A stretch of 6,673 nucleotides of DNA from DATKKX01 sp035542775 (GTDB taxonomy: Bacteria > Planctomycetota > Phycisphaerae > UBA1845 > UTPLA1): the NCBI GenBank assembly GCA_035542775.1, contig DATKKX010000420.1, positions 1 through 6,673 of the forward strand, read 5' to 3'. The translations under genes were made by a program, and so were the position numbers. The notes beneath the pieces were generated by a model. That model had not been told where the DNA came from and searched no databases. It saw nothing but the letters and a program-made list of their open reading frames with translations. Below are positions 4,786-6,673 of the stretch, in pieces. Within the stretch, counting starts at the first letter, position 1, and the number at the start of each line of letters is the position of its first letter.

Positions 4786-6673
4786 TCAATCTACCTGCGA
4801 TGGTTCCGTGAGCGGAGGCATCTGTTCATCCGACCTCGTCGTCTGCAGGGCAATATCCGTAGCCACGGATCGGCCCCAGGTGATGGGGTCGCTGCCGTCC
4901 GCCTTGCTGATCGACGCGCGCGAAGGCTTCGCGGAAGCCGAGCCCCCTCCCGGCGTGGCCTCCGCTCCGGTCACGTGAACAGTCCGCGTGGGAAAGGCGA
5001 ATTCCACGCCCAGCCGGTCGGCCAGACGGATGATGTCCAGGAACAGGCGGTGTCGCTCCTCCGGCTCGCTGACTCCGTCGGGGATCTCGTGGAAACAATC
5101 GAGCAGCACATCGATGGACGACGGACCAAACTCTGCGACCCAGATGTTATAGTTGTCCTTGCGGGTATGGGGATGCCGGCGGATCAGCTCGCGGATGCCC
5201 TCGCAAAAGGCCTCGAGTCGGGCCGGTGTGGTTGAATACACCACCGACAGCTTGCAGTTGGTGCGGCGGTAGCGCCGGCGGCCCATGTTGTCGATGGTCG
5301 CGGTAATCAGATCGGAGTTTGGCACGATCACCTCGGAGTCATAGAACGTGCGAATGCGGGAGCTCCGCAGGCCGACGGACTCCACCGTGCCCTCGACGCT
5401 GCCGATCTTGACCCAGTCGCCCACCTGGAACGGCCGGTCCAGCACCACGGTGATCGATCCGAAAAAGTTCTTCAGGCTCTCCTGCGCTGCGAGGGCGAAG
5501 GCCAGACCGCCGATGCCCAGACCGGCGAGCAGGTTCTGAATGGTCTTCTGGTCGACATTCATCGCTTTCAGGATGAAGAGCAGACCCGCCACGATGACGA
5601 CGATCTTGGCCGTCTTTCGGGCCAGGGGGACGAGCACGTCGTCCAACCGCGTCGGAGTCCGCGCCACCAGTGACGAAATGAGCCCGGTCACAATGTCGAT
5701 CAGCCGATACGACGCCCAGACCCCCACCGCGGTAGCCACGAATTTGAGCGCCGGCCAAACGTACTCCAGGGTCTCCGTGGGCAGCAGCAGCAATTGCAGG
5801 CCGCCCCACCATGTCGCGACCATGACCAGGGCGGCGAGCGGGCGGAGCGATCCGGCCAGACCGGCGGGAAGCGACTCCACCAGTCCTTTGCGGGCCATGG
5901 CGAGGGCGATGCGGCAGAAGAGCAGCAGCGCGATCCGGTGGATCGCGTAGCCCGCCACCAGCACGATAGCCAGCCCGAGCCATTGCCAGGCCTCCACGCC
6001 GAAGAGATCTCGCTTCAGTTGCGATGGGAGGTTTTCCATCAACCACAGTCGGGAGTTGTTCCAGAACCTGGGGCCCGCGCCGGTGCGCACGCGCAGCTTG
6101 CCCTGGAAAGCCTTATACATTGGTTCGATGGACTTGACCGTGGTTTTGGTGAACAGGTACTGGCCCTGGCGGGGGCCGCTGTCTTTCTGCGCGATCTCGA
6201 TGCGGCCGTGATCGCCGACGTACCAGGTGTATGGCGGAGCGTCGGGCTGGGAGGGAATATCCTGGTAGACCACTCCGGCGATGCGATCCATCACGAACAT
6301 CAGTTGATCGACCAGCTTGGCCCCAGCCTCGTCTACTGAGGCCGCGGAGATGTCGCTGAGATCGAGGCACTTGGCCGCGGCGCTCTTGTCAACCTTGGCC
6401 ATTGCATCCATGAACGTCCGCATGGTCGCACGCGGAGAGCGAAACTCGGGGGGCACGCCGGCCGGCGTTTCCGCCCTGGGGGACGCCTTCTCCTTGGCTT
6501 CCTTTTTCTGCTTGATTGTCTCGCGGAACTTGGGGATGTTCGCGATCGTCTCGGGGCTGAATCGCCAGATGCCGTCATCCGCGCGGATCATGACCAGCTG
6601 GATCTCGCCCTTGGCCGGAAAAACCACGCGGTTGCCCTGCGGTTCCCTGGGGATCTCCCAGCGAGTCTTGCCG
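4786..6673 (-). CDS. Large MscS-family mechanosensitive ion channel with soluble N-terminal domain, N-terminus beyond the window
   Basis: The stop (TGA on the minus strand) is at 4788-4786. The frame stays open to the right edge, giving 628 residues, and the first in-window start candidate (GTG 6627) lies inside a conserved module, so the gene is 5'-truncated here. Numbering from 6627: a soluble region of about 1-205, then likely membrane helices near 212-240, 258-283, 290-318 and 338-356. The pore helix and MscS core run from 363 (LLAGLGIGGLAFALAAQESL, then NFFGSI and VLDRPFQVGDWVKIG, then VEGTVESVGLRSSRIRT and VIVPNSDL), followed by the cytoplasmic alpha/beta domain to about 553. A 60-residue polar Gly/Ser/Pro-containing tail ends the protein. 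Known: MscS channels open under membrane tension to release solutes during hypo-osmotic shock. Five in-window helices fit YnaI/YbdG-like larger members rather than minimal three-helix MscS. The N-terminal region is probably periplasmic, which would need a signal peptide upstream. The gene is convergent with the LptC-like gene with a 9-bp gap and is separately transcribed. Confidence 0.93.
   Translation of the reverse strand, partial: GKTRWEIPREPQGNRVVFPAKGEIQLVMIRADDGIWRFSPETIANIPKFRETIKQKKEAKEKASPRAETPAGVPPEFRSPRATMRTFMDAMAKVDKSAAAKCLDLSDISAASVDEAGAKLVDQLMFVMDRIAGVVYQDIPSQPDAPPYTWYVGDHGRIEIAQKDSGPRQGQYLFTKTTVKSIEPMYKAFQGKLRVRTGAGPRFWNNSRLWLMENLPSQLKRDLFGVEAWQWLGLAIVLVAGYAIHRIALLLFCRIALAMARKGLVESLPAGLAGSLRPLAALVMVATWWGGLQLLLLPTETLEYVWPALKFVATAVGVWASYRLIDIVTGLISSLVARTPTRLDDVLVPLARKTAKIVVIVAGLLFILKAMNVDQKTIQNLLAGLGIGGLAFALAAQESLKNFFGSITVVLDRPFQVGDWVKIGSVEGTVESVGLRSSRIRTFYDSEVIVPNSDLITATIDNMGRRRYRRTNCKLSVVYSTTPARLEAFCEGIRELIRRHPHTRKDNYNIWVAEFGPSSIDVLLDCFHEIPDGVSEPEERHRLFLDIIRLADRLGVEFAFPTRTVHVTGAEATPGGGSASAKPSRASISKADGSDPITWGRSVATDIALQTTRSDEQMPPLTEPSQVD
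6106..6609 (-). repeat. Duplicated soluble module in the N-terminal region of the MscS-like channel
   Basis: Two segments align at the protein level. The first is GEIQLVMIRADDG then IWRFSPETIANIP (residues 7-32, counted from 6627). The second is GRIEIAQKDSGPRQG then QYLFTKTTVKSIEP (141-169). Similarity extends upstream: EIPREPQGNRVVF before the first copy matches DIPSQPDAPPYTWYV before the second. Each copy ends in an aromatic-x-F-[ST]-x-x-T-[IV]-x-x-I-x-P-like element. The first copy runs off the right edge, which supports the gene continuing beyond the window. Confidence 0.6.

Noticed and set aside
5339..6046. A 235-codon open frame in another minus-strand frame inside the channel gene
   Set aside because: It is a shifted-frame shadow of the channel's membrane and pore region, Arg/Gly-rich and without a domain.
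1..6673. CRISPR arrays, insertion sequences, tRNA or rRNA genes
   Set aside because: No regularly spaced DNA repeats, transposase motifs or recognisable RNA gene sequences were seen. The window is almost entirely protein-coding.

Overview
The window is about 6.7 kb of GC-rich, densely coding bacterial DNA. It carries a Kdo/LPS-assembly gene pair, so the host is a diderm that probably makes Kdo-containing lipopolysaccharide. The long LptC-like protein with many appended beta-strand repeats, the large MscS channel with a soluble N-terminal region, and the GC-rich coding style make me think of Planctomycetota or a related PVC/FCB-type lineage. That placement is inference from style; no marker gene is present.

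Layout: (1) Positions 1-346, plus strand, hold the C-terminal end of a PLP-dependent Cys/Met-metabolism enzyme, cut by the left edge. (2) Positions 347-482 are intergenic, with a GC-rich hairpin right after the stop, an 8-bp direct repeat, and a good sigma70-like promoter (TTGTCC-17-TAGAAT). (3) Positions 483-1046 encode a KdsC-type Kdo-8-phosphate phosphatase. (4) Positions 1039-4776, overlapping kdsC by 8 bp, encode a protein of about 1245 residues: one N-terminal membrane anchor, an LptC-like region, then a long series of LptA/OstA-like beta-strand repeats. (5) Nine bases later, convergent on the minus strand, lies an MscS-family mechanosensitive channel (4786 to beyond the right edge). Its N-terminal region contains a duplicated soluble module, and its reading frame stays open to the window end, so its true start is outside.

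How they work together: KdsC finishes Kdo synthesis for the LPS inner core. The downstream giant protein has the right position (kdsC-lptC order, as in the E. coli kdsC-lptC-lptA-lptB cluster) and the right fold signals to be an LPS-transport periplasmic component. No separate lptA or lptB follows, because the locus ends at the convergent mscS gene. The most notable hypothesis here is that LptC and many LptA-like units are merged into one inner-membrane-anchored chain, a covalent periplasmic bridge instead of an LptA oligomer. The channel gene is a convergent neighbour with no demonstrated functional link.
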